Of a stretch of DNA of 22,852 bases, positions 8,412 through 16,190 are shown piece after piece. The notes beneath the pieces are model-generated. The model did no database searches and was not told the origin of the DNA. It saw nothing but the letters and a program-made list of their open reading frames with translations. Source of the DNA: Parafilimonas sp. (GTDB lineage Bacteria; Bacteroidota; Bacteroidia; Chitinophagales; Chitinophagaceae); contig JAHEZC010000004.1 of the NCBI GenBank assembly GCA_023251275.1, forward strand, positions 1 to 22,852. Reading direction: 5' to 3'. Each line of letters opens with the position of its first letter. The stretch's first letter is position 1. The position numbers and the translations under genes were made by a program.

Positions 8412-9266
8412 CTACACGATCATTTTCTCAATCGGCACAACAAGAATTCCCTGGGCGCCTGCTGCTTTTAATTTTTCAATAATTTCCCAGAATTCATTTT
8501 CATTTAATACACTGTGCACACTGCTCCATCCATCCACAGCAAGAGGCAGAACAGTGGGACTTTTCATGCCCGGCAATAAAGAAATAATTTCTTCCAGCTT
8601 TTCATTCGGTGCATTAAGTAAAATATATTTATTGTTTTTTGCTTTTTTTACTGCCTGTATGCGAAATAAAAGTGTATCGAGCAGTTGCCGTTGCGTCACA
8701 TCAAGGTTTTGATTTTTTATCAATACTGCCTGTGAATGCAAAATAGTTTCTGCTTCTTTCAGTCCATTCATAAAAAGCGTAGAACCGCTGCTCACCAAAT
8801 CACAGATAGCATCTGCCAAACCTATGCCCGGCGCTATTTCCACGCTTCCGCTTATTTCGTGAATTTCTGCATCAATATTTTTTTCCGCAAGAAATTGTCT
8901 GACGAGAACCGGGTAACTCGTTGCAATACGTTTTCCTTTTAAAAAACCGGCATCTTTATATTCTTCATGACGCCGGATAGCAACAGAAAGACGGCATTTA
9001 CCAAATCCTAATTTTTCAACCACTTCCACTTTCTTCTTCTTTTCATATACCACATTCTCCCCCGTAAACCCAATATCTGCTACAGAATCCTCCACATATT
9101 GCGGAATATCATCATCCCGCAAAAAATAAACTTCCAAGGGGAAATTGCTGGCTTCACTTTTCAGCTTGTTCACACCATTACTTATCTCTATGCCGCATTC
9201 TTTCAGCAGCTTTAATGAATCTTCATGCAACCTGCCCGCTTTCTGAATGGCAACCTTGAGAACCAT
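8412..9266 (-). CDS. hisG: ATP phosphoribosyltransferase, long form
   Basis: This is the first committed enzyme of histidine synthesis, joining ATP and PRPP. At 284 residues it is the long form with a C-terminal ACT-like regulatory domain (roughly 200-284), so no HisZ partner is needed and feedback inhibition by histidine is expected. Seen motifs are VAIQKAGRL at the N terminus, DIGFTGEN, and the PRPP site in GLADAICDLVSSGSTL. I start at the ATG at 9266 rather than the TTG two codons upstream. It lies 84 bases downstream of the U-run of the his attenuator terminator. Confidence 0.96.
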   Translation of the reverse strand: MVLKVAIQKAGRLHEDSLKLLKECGIEISNGVNKLKSEASNFPLEVYFLRDDDIPQYVEDSVADIGFTGENVVYEKKKKVEVVEKLGFGKCRLSVAIRRHEEYKDAGFLKGKRIATSYPVLVRQFLAEKNIDAEIHEISGSVEIAPGIGLADAICDLVSSGSTLFMNGLKEAETILHSQAVLIKNQNLDVTQRQLLDTLLFRIQAVKKAKNNKYILLNAPNEKLEEIISLLPGMKSPTVLPLAVDGWSSVHSVLNENEFWEIIEKLKAAGAQGILVVPIEKMIV

Positions 9267-9349
9267 GATCAATTGTATTTAGATTATAATAATTATACTT
9301 TCAAATTTTTTCTGTTACTCGTTTATACGCAAACATCACATAATAGAAA

Positions 9350-9430
9350 TAAAAAAAGCTCACCTTGCGGTAAGCCCTTCTGTAATATGCCTGTACATAC
9401 ACAATAACACCGGCTTACCTTTCGGGTAAG
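9350..9430 (-). promoter_or_regulatory. his attenuator: segments 1-4 with terminator
   Basis: On the minus strand four segments can be traced. Segment 1 is CTTACC (9430-9425), segment 2 GGTAAGCC (9419-9412), segment 3 GGCTTACC (9376-9369) and segment 4 GGTGAGC (9364-9358). Segments 1:2 form a six-pair hairpin. Segments 3:4 form GCTTACC-GCAA-GGTGAGC followed by seven U, an intrinsic terminator. Segments 2:3 pair perfectly over eight bases as the antiterminator. The leader ORF ends inside segment 2. A ribosome held at the His codons covers segment 1 and favours 2:3, while one at the stop covers segment 2 and favours termination. Confidence 0.88.
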
Positions 9431-9465
9431 AAATGATGGTGATAAAAGTGTACATGAAATTTCAT
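9415..9465 (-). CDS. hisL: his operon leader peptide
   Basis: This 16-residue ORF reads MKFHVHFYHHHFLPER and then TAA, with five His codons, three of them consecutive (9441-9433). This is the expected composition for a his leader peptide, and hisG is the first gene downstream. The stop codon lies within antiterminator segment 2 and the His run just before segment 1, the geometry required for ribosome-mediated attenuation. A TAnnTTTG element ends only four bases before the ATG, so the leader message may be leaderless or nearly so. Confidence 0.9.
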   Translation of the reverse strand: MKFHVHFYHHHFLPER

Positions 9466-9469
9466 GGGG

Positions 9470-9500
9470 CAAAAATAGAGCAAGAAAGCATTCGGACAAA
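9470..9500 (-). promoter_or_regulatory. his operon promoter
   Basis: TTTG (9500-9497), 19 bases, then TATTTTTG (9477-9470) on the minus strand fits the Bacteroidota -33/-7 pattern. Only CCCC separates it from the leader ATG. A second TAAATTTG overlaps the -33 element (9504-9497) and could be an alternative -7 giving a longer 5' UTR, but no -33 TTG precedes that one. Confidence 0.6.
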
Positions 9501-9572
9501 TTTATTCTGAAAACTTTGAGCAGCCGGTTATATCATCTCTGTGGAAAAAATGGAAATCCGGCTTAGGTGCTT

Positions 9573-9580
9573 TACTTTTG
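9573..9580 (+). promoter_or_regulatory. Possible -7 element for atpG
   Basis: TACTTTTG matches TAnnTTTG and lies 87 bases before the atpG start. No good -33 TTG is present at the usual distance, so this is tentative. Confidence 0.3.
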
Positions 9581-9667
9581 CAGGCGTTTTGCAGTTTAAT
9601 GTTCAAAGTCTGAAGTTTAAAGTAGTTGAACATTACATACCAAACATTCAGATTTTAAAAAATACTT

Positions 9668-10549
9668 ATGGCTGGTCAATTAAAGGAAGTTCGTAACCGC
9701 ATCAAATCCGTTCAGTCCACACAGCAAATTACCAAAGCGATGAAGATGGTGAGTGCTGCAAAATTACGAAGGGCACAGGATGCCATCTTACAAATGCGTC
9801 CCTATGCTAAGAAGTTGCAGGAAATGCTTAGCAATATTGTCAGTAATGTGGAAGGAGACCTGAGCCTGAAGTTAGCAGAGGAAAGACCTGTGGGAAAGGC
9901 TCTCCTGATCGTCATTACCAGTGACCGGGGATTATGTGGCGCCTATAATTCCAACCTGATAAAACTGGCGAAACAAACGATTGCTGAAAAATACAAAGTA
10001 CAGTATAAAAAGGGAAATGTGGCTATCTGGAATATTGGCAAGAAAGGATTCGAAAGCTTAACCAAAGCGGGATACAAAACCAATGATTCATTTAAAGATA
10101 TTTTCCTGCATCTCAGTTTTGAAAATGTGCAATCAGCAGCAAAAGCCTCTATGGTCGCTTTTGAGAATAAGGAATTTGATGCAGTGGAAATTATTTTCAG
10201 TGAGTTCAAAAATGCAGCTACACAGCGCTTTATCTGTGAACAATTTCTGCCTGTTCCAAAAGTGCCGAAAAAACAAGGTCAGAAAAAAGCTGATTTTATT
10301 TTCGAACCCGATAAGGAGCAACTGATTGCAGAACTAATGCCCAAAATCCTGAATACACAATTGTACAAAGCCGTTCTTGACGCAAATGCCAGTGAGCATG
10401 GGGCACGCATGACAGCTATGGACAAAGCCAGTGAGAATGCAAATGAATTACTGAAAACACTCAGAATTTCTTATAACCGTGCCCGGCAGGCTGCTATTAC
10501 AACAGAATTGACCGAGATAGTAAGCGGCGCTGCTGCGTTGAAAGGATAA
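9668..10549 (+). CDS. atpG: F1F0 ATP synthase subunit gamma
   Basis: This 293-residue gamma subunit is the rotating shaft of F1 that couples proton flow to ATP synthesis at the cytoplasmic membrane face. The N-terminal helix (RNRIKSVQSTQQITKAMKMV then SAAKLRRAQ) and the C-terminal helix (EHGARMTAMDKASENANELL, then YNRARQAAITTELTEIVSGA) are diagnostic, as is SDRGLCGAYN (~90). A short lysine-rich insertion (VPKKQGQKKADF) precedes the C-terminal helix. No other ATP synthase gene is adjacent: his genes lie divergently upstream and scpB downstream, so this subunit is separated from at least part of its usual atp operon. Confidence 0.97.
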   Translation: MAGQLKEVRNRIKSVQSTQQITKAMKMVSAAKLRRAQDAILQMRPYAKKLQEMLSNIVSNVEGDLSLKLAEERPVGKALLIVITSDRGLCGAYNSNLIKLAKQTIAEKYKVQYKKGNVAIWNIGKKGFESLTKAGYKTNDSFKDIFLHLSFENVQSAAKASMVAFENKEFDAVEIIFSEFKNAATQRFICEQFLPVPKVPKKQGQKKADFIFEPDKEQLIAELMPKILNTQLYKAVLDANASEHGARMTAMDKASENANELLKTLRISYNRARQAAITTELTEIVSGAAALKG

Positions 10550-10563
10550 GGAATAAATTTAAA

Positions 10564-10636
10564 AATTTGAAAATTTGAAAATACCGGTATAATTGTTTTA
10601 CATTTTCAAATTGTTGAATTTTCAAATTTTCAAATT
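10564..10636. repeat. 19-bp perfect inverted repeat, AT-rich
   Basis: AATTTGAAAATTTGAAAAT (10564-10582) is perfectly inverted at 10618-10636. Each arm is built from an 8-base period (TTTGAAAA), with a further partial copy at about 10602-10613. The 3' arm ends six bases before the scpB ATG. It could act as an atpG terminator or fold over the scpB start, but a related tract at 15972-16008 suggests a dispersed intergenic repeat. Confidence 0.6.
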
Positions 10637-10642
10637 ATTTAC

Positions 10643-11425
10643 ATGGAACTTAGCCTCATCATACCACATATCGAAGCCTTGATTTTTGCAAGTGAGAAGC
10701 CGCTCACGAATATGGAAATTCTTGAACTCATCAACAATGCATTCGGCTTTATGGAGGAACGCATTACGCCTGCACAAGTTCAAAGCTGCATGGAAGGCAT
10801 CCTGGAAAAATACAACTCGGAATTTTATGCGTTTGAAGTAAAAGAAAGCGGTGGCGGCTGGCAATTCCTGACTAAAAAGGATTTTCATAAAACCATTGCC
10901 CAACTGAATGGTGAAAAATTCCTGAAGCGCCTCTCCACTGCAGCCCTCGAAACACTTTCCATCATCGCTTACAAACAACCCGTAACTAAAGGCGAAATAG
11001 AATCAATTCGCGGGGTAAACAGTGATTACAGCATTCAGAAATTGCTGGAAAAAGAACTTATCGTTATTACCGGGCGCAATGAAAATCTTCCTGGCAAACC
11101 GCTGGTGTATATTACATCCAGAACTTTTATGGATTATTTCGGTATCAACTCTGCTGATGATTTACCAAAAATAAAAGAAGTGTTTGCAGAGAGTCTCGTC
11201 GAGCCAACTATCATACGAGGCGGGCAAAGCCAAGAAAATTCTGACAGAGAGAATGCACTGGAAAATATTTTATCTGTTGACAGCAATGGTGACCTGATTG
11301 AGCATGACGATGATGCAGCACAAAAAAATGATGTGACTGCCGCAAGTGTTGATGAATTAAAGAATGATGAGCAAAGCAACGAAGCAGGAAGATCAGAACA
11401 AAATCCGGAACATACAAATGAATGA
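10643..11425 (+). CDS. scpB: Segregation and condensation protein B
   Basis: This 260-residue subunit belongs to the SMC-ScpAB chromosome condensation complex. Two winged-helix units can be seen: residues ~1-85 (PHIEALIFASEKPLT...) and ~90-170, with the conserved LETLSIIAYKQPVTKGEIESIRGV, then LLEKELI, GRNENLPGKPLVYITSRTFMDYFGI. The family core ends near 185; residues ~190-260 are a low-complexity acidic, Asn/Glu-rich tail that is longer than in Firmicutes homologues. scpA is not adjacent. The gene ends ~85 bases before a strong terminator. Confidence 0.95.
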   Translation: MELSLIIPHIEALIFASEKPLTNMEILELINNAFGFMEERITPAQVQSCMEGILEKYNSEFYAFEVKESGGGWQFLTKKDFHKTIAQLNGEKFLKRLSTAALETLSIIAYKQPVTKGEIESIRGVNSDYSIQKLLEKELIVITGRNENLPGKPLVYITSRTFMDYFGINSADDLPKIKEVFAESLVEPTIIRGGQSQENSDRENALENILSVDSNGDLIEHDDDAAQKNDVTAASVDELKNDEQSNEAGRSEQNPEHTNE

Positions 11426-11509
11426 TAATTATTTTTGACAGGAAGACAACAACAGTTTGATATTAATGTTTATGTATGCTTCATCCAAATCCATTTATAA
11501 AACTTATCC

Positions 11510-11540
11510 AGTCCTGCTGACGCAGGACTTATTTTTTATT
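11510..11540 (+). terminator. Intrinsic terminator after scpB
   Basis: AGTCCTGC-TGAC-GCAGGACT is a perfect eight-pair stem with a four-base loop, followed by TATTTTTTATT. It ends the atpG/scpB unit, and the last U lies only 16 bases before the lysA start. Confidence 0.85.
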
Positions 11541-11544
11541 CAAT

Positions 11545-11552
11545 TATCTTCG
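11545..11552 (+). promoter_or_regulatory. Possible -7 element directly before lysA
   Basis: TATCTTCG is a one-base variant of TAnnTTTG and ends four bases before the lysA ATG. Because the scpB terminator sits immediately upstream, a start here (near-leaderless mRNA) is the simplest way to express lysA. No -33 TTG was found. Confidence 0.4.
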
Positions 11553-11556
11553 TCCT

Positions 11557-12771
11557 ATGTCGCAGGTTTTAACAAGAGTGCAACTGATTGAAGCGGCCAA
11601 TGAATTTGGTACGCCTCTGTATGTTTATCATGCAGAAAGGATTGCTGATCAGTTTAATGAATTAAAGACAGCTTTTTCAGGCTGCAAAACAAAATTCTTC
11701 TATGCCTGCAAGGCTTTGACCAATATCAATATCCTGAAGCTGATGAAGCAATTGGGCGCCAATCTCGATTGTGTCAGTATAAACGAAGTAAACCTTGGAT
11801 TGAAGGCAGGGTTTGAGCCAAAGGAAATTTTATTTACACCAAATTGTGTAGATTTTGAAGAAATAGAAGCGGGCAAATCACTCGGTGTGAATATTAATAT
11901 AGATAATATTTCCATGCTTGAACGATTTGGTAATAAATTCGGGAATGCTTATCCTGTTTGCATCCGCCTCAATCCGCATATTATGGCAGGCGGAAATTTT
12001 AAAATATCCACCGGTCATGTGGACAGTAAATTTGGAATCTCGATTCACCAGATACGGCACATCGAAAGAGTAGTAAAAACAACCAATCTTCATGTAAACG
12101 GCATCCATATACATTCCGGCAGCGAGATAAAAGATGTGAATGTTTTTATTGAAGGTCTCGAAATGATGCTGGAAACAGCAATGCATTTTCCGGATATTGA
12201 ATTTATTGACCTTGGCAGCGGTTTCAAAGTGCCTTATTACGATGATGATGTAAGGACAGATGTATATGCGCTCGGTCAAAAAGTCTGTGAAGCTTTTGCA
12301 GCCTTTAAAGAAGAAACAGGTAAATCGCCGGAGATATGGTTTGAACCGGGAAAATTTTTAGTGAGTGAAGCCGGGTATTTTGTGGTAAAAGCCAATGTGA
12401 TAAAGCAAACTCCTGCAACCGTTTTTGTCGGGGTTAACAGCGGCTTCAATCATCTGATAAGGCCTATGTTTTATGAAGCATTTCACCGTATAGAAAACAT
12501 CAGTAACCCTGGCGGCCCGGAAAGAATTTACACCGTTGTAGGCAACATTTGCGAAACGGATACATTCGCGTGGGACAGAAAAATAAATGAAGTGAGGGAA
12601 GGCGATTATCTCGCCTTTTACAACGCCGGCGCTTACGGTTTTGAAATGAGCAGCAACTTCAATTCGAGGCTTAAACCGGCTGAGGTTTTATTAAAAGAGA
12701 GCAAACCATATTTAATAAGAAAAAGAGATGAATTCGAAGACCTGTTGAAAAACCAGATAGAAGTTTTGTAA
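11557..12771 (+). CDS. lysA: Diaminopimelate decarboxylase
   Basis: This 404-residue PLP enzyme of the alanine-racemase fold decarboxylates meso-diaminopimelate to L-lysine. The PLP lysine is Lys52 in FFYACKALTN. Other markers are HIHSGSEI, the phosphate-binding FIDLGSGFKVPY, WFEPGKFLVSEAG, the catalytic Cys region VGNICETDTFA, and the C-terminal YNAGAYGFEMSSNFNSR. Biosynthetic arginine decarboxylases share the fold, but the CETDT and AGAYG motifs point to LysA. It is a separate transcription unit behind a terminator, and no lysine riboswitch is visible upstream. Confidence 0.95.
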   Translation: MSQVLTRVQLIEAANEFGTPLYVYHAERIADQFNELKTAFSGCKTKFFYACKALTNINILKLMKQLGANLDCVSINEVNLGLKAGFEPKEILFTPNCVDFEEIEAGKSLGVNINIDNISMLERFGNKFGNAYPVCIRLNPHIMAGGNFKISTGHVDSKFGISIHQIRHIERVVKTTNLHVNGIHIHSGSEIKDVNVFIEGLEMMLETAMHFPDIEFIDLGSGFKVPYYDDDVRTDVYALGQKVCEAFAAFKEETGKSPEIWFEPGKFLVSEAGYFVVKANVIKQTPATVFVGVNSGFNHLIRPMFYEAFHRIENISNPGGPERIYTVVGNICETDTFAWDRKINEVREGDYLAFYNAGAYGFEMSSNFNSRLKPAEVLLKESKPYLIRKRDEFEDLLKNQIEVL

Positions 12772-12793
12772 GCAGGAAACAAAATAAAAGGAA

Positions 12794-12842
12794 CAAGATG
12801 CAAGATACAAGATACAGGTTACAAGATACAGGTTACAAGGGC
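12794..12842. repeat. 7-bp-periodic tandem repeat
   Basis: Seven consecutive 7-base units are seen: CAAGATG, CAAGATA, CAAGATA, CAGGTTA, CAAGATA, CAGGTTA, CAAGGGC. A reverse-complement copy, CTTGTAACC, follows at 12870-12878 and can pair with GGTTACAAG at 12831-12839. It fills most of the lysA-ABC gap. The unit is far too short for CRISPR and there are no spacers. Confidence 0.75.
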
Positions 12843-12939
12843 AAAAAACAAGTGAACAGCAACTGGTAACTTGTAACCCGCATCCTGAAAATAGCCGATG
12901 GTCAATATTCAAATGACAGCCCTCAAGGGGTTGAGGCTT

Positions 12940-13749
12940 ATGATCGAAATCCGTGATATAAAAAAATCTTTTGGCGATAAAGTGGTCATTGATGGCATCA
13001 GCGCTGTAATGGAAGCAGGCAAATGCAATCTCATCATAGGATCAAGCGGCAGCGGAAAGACAGTGCTTACCAAGTGTATAGTGGGGTTATTCAAGCCTGA
13101 TACCGGTGAAGTCCTCTACAATAGTGAAGATATGTTGCACATGTCTGACGAAGAACGAAAATTTCTCCGGCAGCAGATAGGAATGCTGTTTCAGGGTTCT
13201 GCTTTATTTGATTCCATGACGGTTGAACAAAATGTGATGTTTCCGCTCGATATGTTTTCTAAAATGAAATATAAAGAAAGAAAAAACCGGGTGAATGAAG
13301 TGCTCGAAAAAGTAAACCTGAAAGATGCCAACAAAAAATTTCCTGCGGAAATAAGCGGAGGTATGAAGAAGAGAGTGGGAATTGCACGGGCGCTTGTTTT
13401 AAATCCGAAATATCTTTTCTGCGATGAGCCAAACAGCGGGCTTGACCCGCAAACTTCACTGCTGATTGACAAGCTTATCAGAGAGATCACTACAGAATTT
13501 AATACCACTACTATTGTTGTAACGCATGACATGAACAGCGTGATGGAGATCGGCGACCATATTATCTATATTGCTGAAGGCAGGAAAGAGTGGGAAGGCA
13601 ATAACACGGAAATTATTTTCAGTAAAAACAAATTACTGAACGAATTTATTTTTGCTTCAGAATTTCTGCAGGACGCCAAAGACATGCGCATGCTGGAAGC
13701 CAAAGGCAAAATTGACAATAACAGGAATATGGATGAGATGCTGAAATAA
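12940..13749 (+). CDS. ABC transporter ATP-binding protein, MlaF-like
   Basis: This 269-residue ATPase resembles MlaF/Ttg2A, which drives phospholipid movement between inner and outer membranes with an MlaE permease and MCE proteins. Walker A is GSSGSGKT (34-41), Q-loop Q85, signature SGGMKKRVGIARAL (139-152; the SGGM-KRV form is typical of the Mla group), Walker B YLFCDEP (158-164) and H-loop H196. I start at MIEIRDIKKSF; the 14 codons before it (from 12898) are not family-like and follow the repeat region. No permease or MCE gene is adjacent, which is unusual for this family. Confidence 0.85.
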   Translation: MIEIRDIKKSFGDKVVIDGISAVMEAGKCNLIIGSSGSGKTVLTKCIVGLFKPDTGEVLYNSEDMLHMSDEERKFLRQQIGMLFQGSALFDSMTVEQNVMFPLDMFSKMKYKERKNRVNEVLEKVNLKDANKKFPAEISGGMKKRVGIARALVLNPKYLFCDEPNSGLDPQTSLLIDKLIREITTEFNTTTIVVTHDMNSVMEIGDHIIYIAEGRKEWEGNNTEIIFSKNKLLNEFIFASEFLQDAKDMRMLEAKGKIDNNRNMDEMLK

Positions 13750-13887
13750 GATACGGGGAAAATTATCTGCATGTTAGACGTCAAAATTCCTGTTTCAGTA
13801 AACTTTAATTACTCATTGAGGAATTTCTTCAATTATACTTTTATATCCGCAGGCAATGCCCTGACGGCGAAATTACCCAAACAAAAT

Positions 13888-13910
13888 AGCCCCGCATTTT
13901 AAGCGAGGCT
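13888..13910 (-). terminator. Intrinsic terminator after dnaK
   Basis: AGCCTCGC (13910-13903) pairs with GCGGGGCT (13895-13888) with one G-U, and on the minus strand ATTTTGTTT follows. It lies 50 bases past the dnaK stop. On the plus strand the same hairpin is followed by TGTTATTATA, so it may also weakly end the ABC gene transcript. Confidence 0.75.
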
Positions 13911-13959
13911 TGTTATTATATCTGCAAAATCAATTCAAACAATTTTATTCATGCTTTCT

Positions 13960-15870
13960 TTATTTTACTTCTTCAAACTCAGCGTCAGTCACTGTTTCGC
14001 CGCCGCCTTGCGGCCCGCTTCCGTCTGTTTGTGATCCATTTCCGGTCGGTCCAGCCTGGGCGCCTGCTGATTGTGCTTTATACAATTCTTCGCTCGCAGC
14101 AGTCCATGCATTATTCAGTTCTGCCGAAGCCGTGTCAATTGCGTTTATATCCTGTATTTTATGCGCTTCTTTCAATTTATTCAGAGCCGTTTCTATCGGC
14201 ACTTTTTTATCAGCAGGTATTTTATCGCCAAATTCTTTCAGTTGCTTCTCCGTCTGGAATACAAGACTGTCAGCATGATTCAGCTTATCCACTTTTTCAC
14301 GGGCTACTTTATCTTCGGCTTCATGTGCTTTTGCTTCGTTTTTCATTTTTTCAATTTCTTCTTTGCTTAAACCGCTTCCTGCTTCTATGCGTATCTTCTG
14401 TTCTTTGCCGGTACCTTTATCCTTAGCACTTGCATGTAATATACCATTGGCATCAATATCAAATGTTACTTCAATCTGAGGTATGCCACGTGGTGATGGC
14501 GGGATGCCATCGAGATTAAATATACCGAGACTCTTGTTTTGATTTGCCATTGGTCTTTCACCCTGCAATACATGTATCTGCACACCCGGCTGATTATCGC
14601 TGGCCGTAGAGAATATTTCGGTTTTCTTTGATGGAATAGTGGTATTGCTTGCGATCATTGTCGTCATTACGCCACCGAGCGTTTCAATACCGAGGCTGAG
14701 CGGTGTTACATCAAGCAGCAATACATCTTTCACTTCACCCGTTAAAACGGCTCCCTGTATGGCAGCGCCAACTGCTACTACTTCATCCGGATTTACTCCT
14801 TTATGTGGTTTCCTGCCAAAGAATTTTTCCACCAGTTCCTGTACTTTAGGAATACGGGTAGAACCTCCCACCAGTATCACTTCATCAATCTGGGAAGTGC
14901 TGTAACCGGCATCTTTTAATGCCTGTTCACAGGGCTTAAGACATCTTGCAAACAGGGCATCGCTCAGTTGTTCAAATTTAGCACGGGTCAGTTTCTTCAC
15001 AAGATGCTTTGGTACGCCATCCACAGCAGTGATATATGGTAAATTAATTTCAGTTTCGGTTGAAGAACTCAACTCAACCTTTGCTTTTTCAGCAGCATCT
15101 TTTAAACGCTGCAATGCCATAGGATCTTTACGAAGATCAATAGCTTCTTCTTTTTTGAATTCATCTGCCAGCCAGTCCATGACCAGCTTGTCAAAGTCAT
15201 CTCCACCGAGGTGCGTGTCGCCGTTGGTTGATTTTACTTCAAATACACCATCACCCAGTTCGAGTATAGAAATATCAAAAGTACCGCCACCCAGGTCGAA
15301 TACTGCGATCTTCTGATCTTTATGTTTCTTGTCAAGACCATAAGCTAATGCAGCCGCAGTAGGTTCGTTCACAATACGGCGAACGTTCAGTCCTGCAATT
15401 TCGCCTGCTTCTTTAGTGGCCTGCCTTTGAGCATCATTAAAATAAGCCGGAACGGTTATCACGGCTTCATTCACTTCCTGCCCCAGGTAATCTTCGGCAG
15501 TTTTCTTCATTTTTTGAAGGACCATAGCAGATATCTCCTGCGGGGTGTACAATCTTCCATCTATATCTATACGAACGGTATTATTGTCACCTTTTACCAC
15601 CTTGTAGCTCCAGTGACTTATTTCTTCGGTTACTTCGTCATACCTGCGGCCCATAAAACGCTTCACACTCGTGATAGTGTTATGCGGGTTTGTAATGGCC
15701 TGGCGCTTTGCCGGGTCGCCTACTTTTCGCTCGCCATTTTTAAGGAACGCCACAACAGAAGGCGTGGTACGGCGGCCTTCATCATTGGCAATCACGACAG
15801 GTTCACTGCCTTCCATAACGGCTACACAACTGTTGGTTGTTCCAAGGTCTATGCCTATAATTTTTCCCAT
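13960..15870 (-). CDS. dnaK: Chaperone protein DnaK (Hsp70)
   Basis: This 636-residue Hsp70 binds exposed hydrophobic segments and releases them in an ATP cycle with DnaJ and GrpE. The N-terminal [18 protein letters not shown], the [12 protein letters not shown] loop, [15 protein letters not shown] and [11 protein letters not shown] form the ATPase domain (1-~380). The substrate domain follows the linker [18 protein letters not shown]. The C terminus is Gly/Ser/Gln-rich and ends DAEFEEVK, the EEVD-like bacterial tail. grpE and dnaJ are not adjacent and no CIRCE element (TTAGCACTC-N9-GAGTGCTAA) is present upstream, so control is likely sigma-based. Confidence 0.98.
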   Translation of the reverse strand: MGKIIGIDLGTTNSCVAVMEGSEPVVIANDEGRRTTPSVVAFLKNGERKVGDPAKRQAITNPHNTITSVKRFMGRRYDEVTEEISHWSYKVVKGDNNTVRIDIDGRLYTPQEISAMVLQKMKKTAEDYLGQEVNEAVITVPAYFNDAQRQATKEAGEIAGLNVRRIVNEPTAAALAYGLDKKHKDQKIAVFDLGGGTFDISILELGDGVFEVKSTNGDTHLGGDDFDKLVMDWLADEFKKEEAIDLRKDPMALQRLKDAAEKAKVELSSSTETEINLPYITAVDGVPKHLVKKLTRAKFEQLSDALFARCLKPCEQALKDAGYSTSQIDEVILVGGSTRIPKVQELVEKFFGRKPHKGVNPDEVVAVGAAIQGAVLTGEVKDVLLLDVTPLSLGIETLGGVMTTMIASNTTIPSKKTEIFSTASDNQPGVQIHVLQGERPMANQNKSLGIFNLDGIPPSPRGIPQIEVTFDIDANGILHASAKDKGTGKEQKIRIEAGSGLSKEEIEKMKNEAKAHEAEDKVAREKVDKLNHADSLVFQTEKQLKEFGDKIPADKKVPIETALNKLKEAHKIQDINAIDTASAELNNAWTAASEELYKAQSAGAQAGPTGNGSQTDGSGPQGGGETVTDAEFEEVK

Positions 15871-16190
15871 ATTAAATTGTCTCTTTTGTGGTTAGTATTC
15901 AGAATTTTACCAGTTTCCTTGTCAATCATTATGCCATGAGGAAAGAAAGTGAAAAATTGGCAGGCTATACGATTGAAAATTACAGATTGAAAATTTGAAA
16001 AATTTAAAAAGAACATGATTCGTCATATTGTATTTTTCGGTTTTGAAGTAATGACAGGTAAAGCTCCGGCTGAATACGGATATCATTTGTTCTTTATTTC
16101 CCCTTCCTGACAACAGGATAAGCGATTCAGCAATTTTAAAGAAGCTTGTAAATTCAATCATCCTTAAATTTATGATACAAAACAGTCATT
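15871..16190. other. Intergenic region between dnaK and the DUF3052-like gene
   Basis: This is a 320-base divergent gap. It contains an AT-rich repetitive tract at about 15972-16008 built from GATTGAAAAT/TTTGAAAA units, similar to the repeat before scpB. No perfect TAnnTTTG was found for either flanking gene. A TAAATTTA near 16165-16172 is the closest match for the plus-strand gene. A 31-codon ATG-to-stop frame (16015-16110) exists but has no supporting signal. Confidence 0.5.

Noticed and set aside
9415..9455. Alternative leader frame from the ATG at 9455
   Set aside because: It contains no His run in the right place and reads through segments 2 and 3; the frame from 9465 fits the attenuator geometry.
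12794..12842. CRISPR-like array
   Set aside because: Units are 7 bases with no spacers and no cas genes nearby.
12712..12912. Minus-strand frame rich in Cys, Leu and Tyr
   Set aside because: Its composition is produced by the 7-base repeat and the end of lysA; there is no start signal or family resemblance.
15427..15939. Long plus-strand frame opposite dnaK
   Set aside because: It lies antisense to the conserved dnaK N-terminal coding sequence; several such shadows exist across dnaK.
15871..15960. CIRCE/HrcA operator upstream of dnaK
   Set aside because: The TTAGCACTC-N9-GAGTGCTAA pattern is absent.
16015..16110. 31-codon frame in the dnaK upstream gap
   Set aside because: No promoter, ribosome site or recognisable motif; within expectation for AT-rich DNA.
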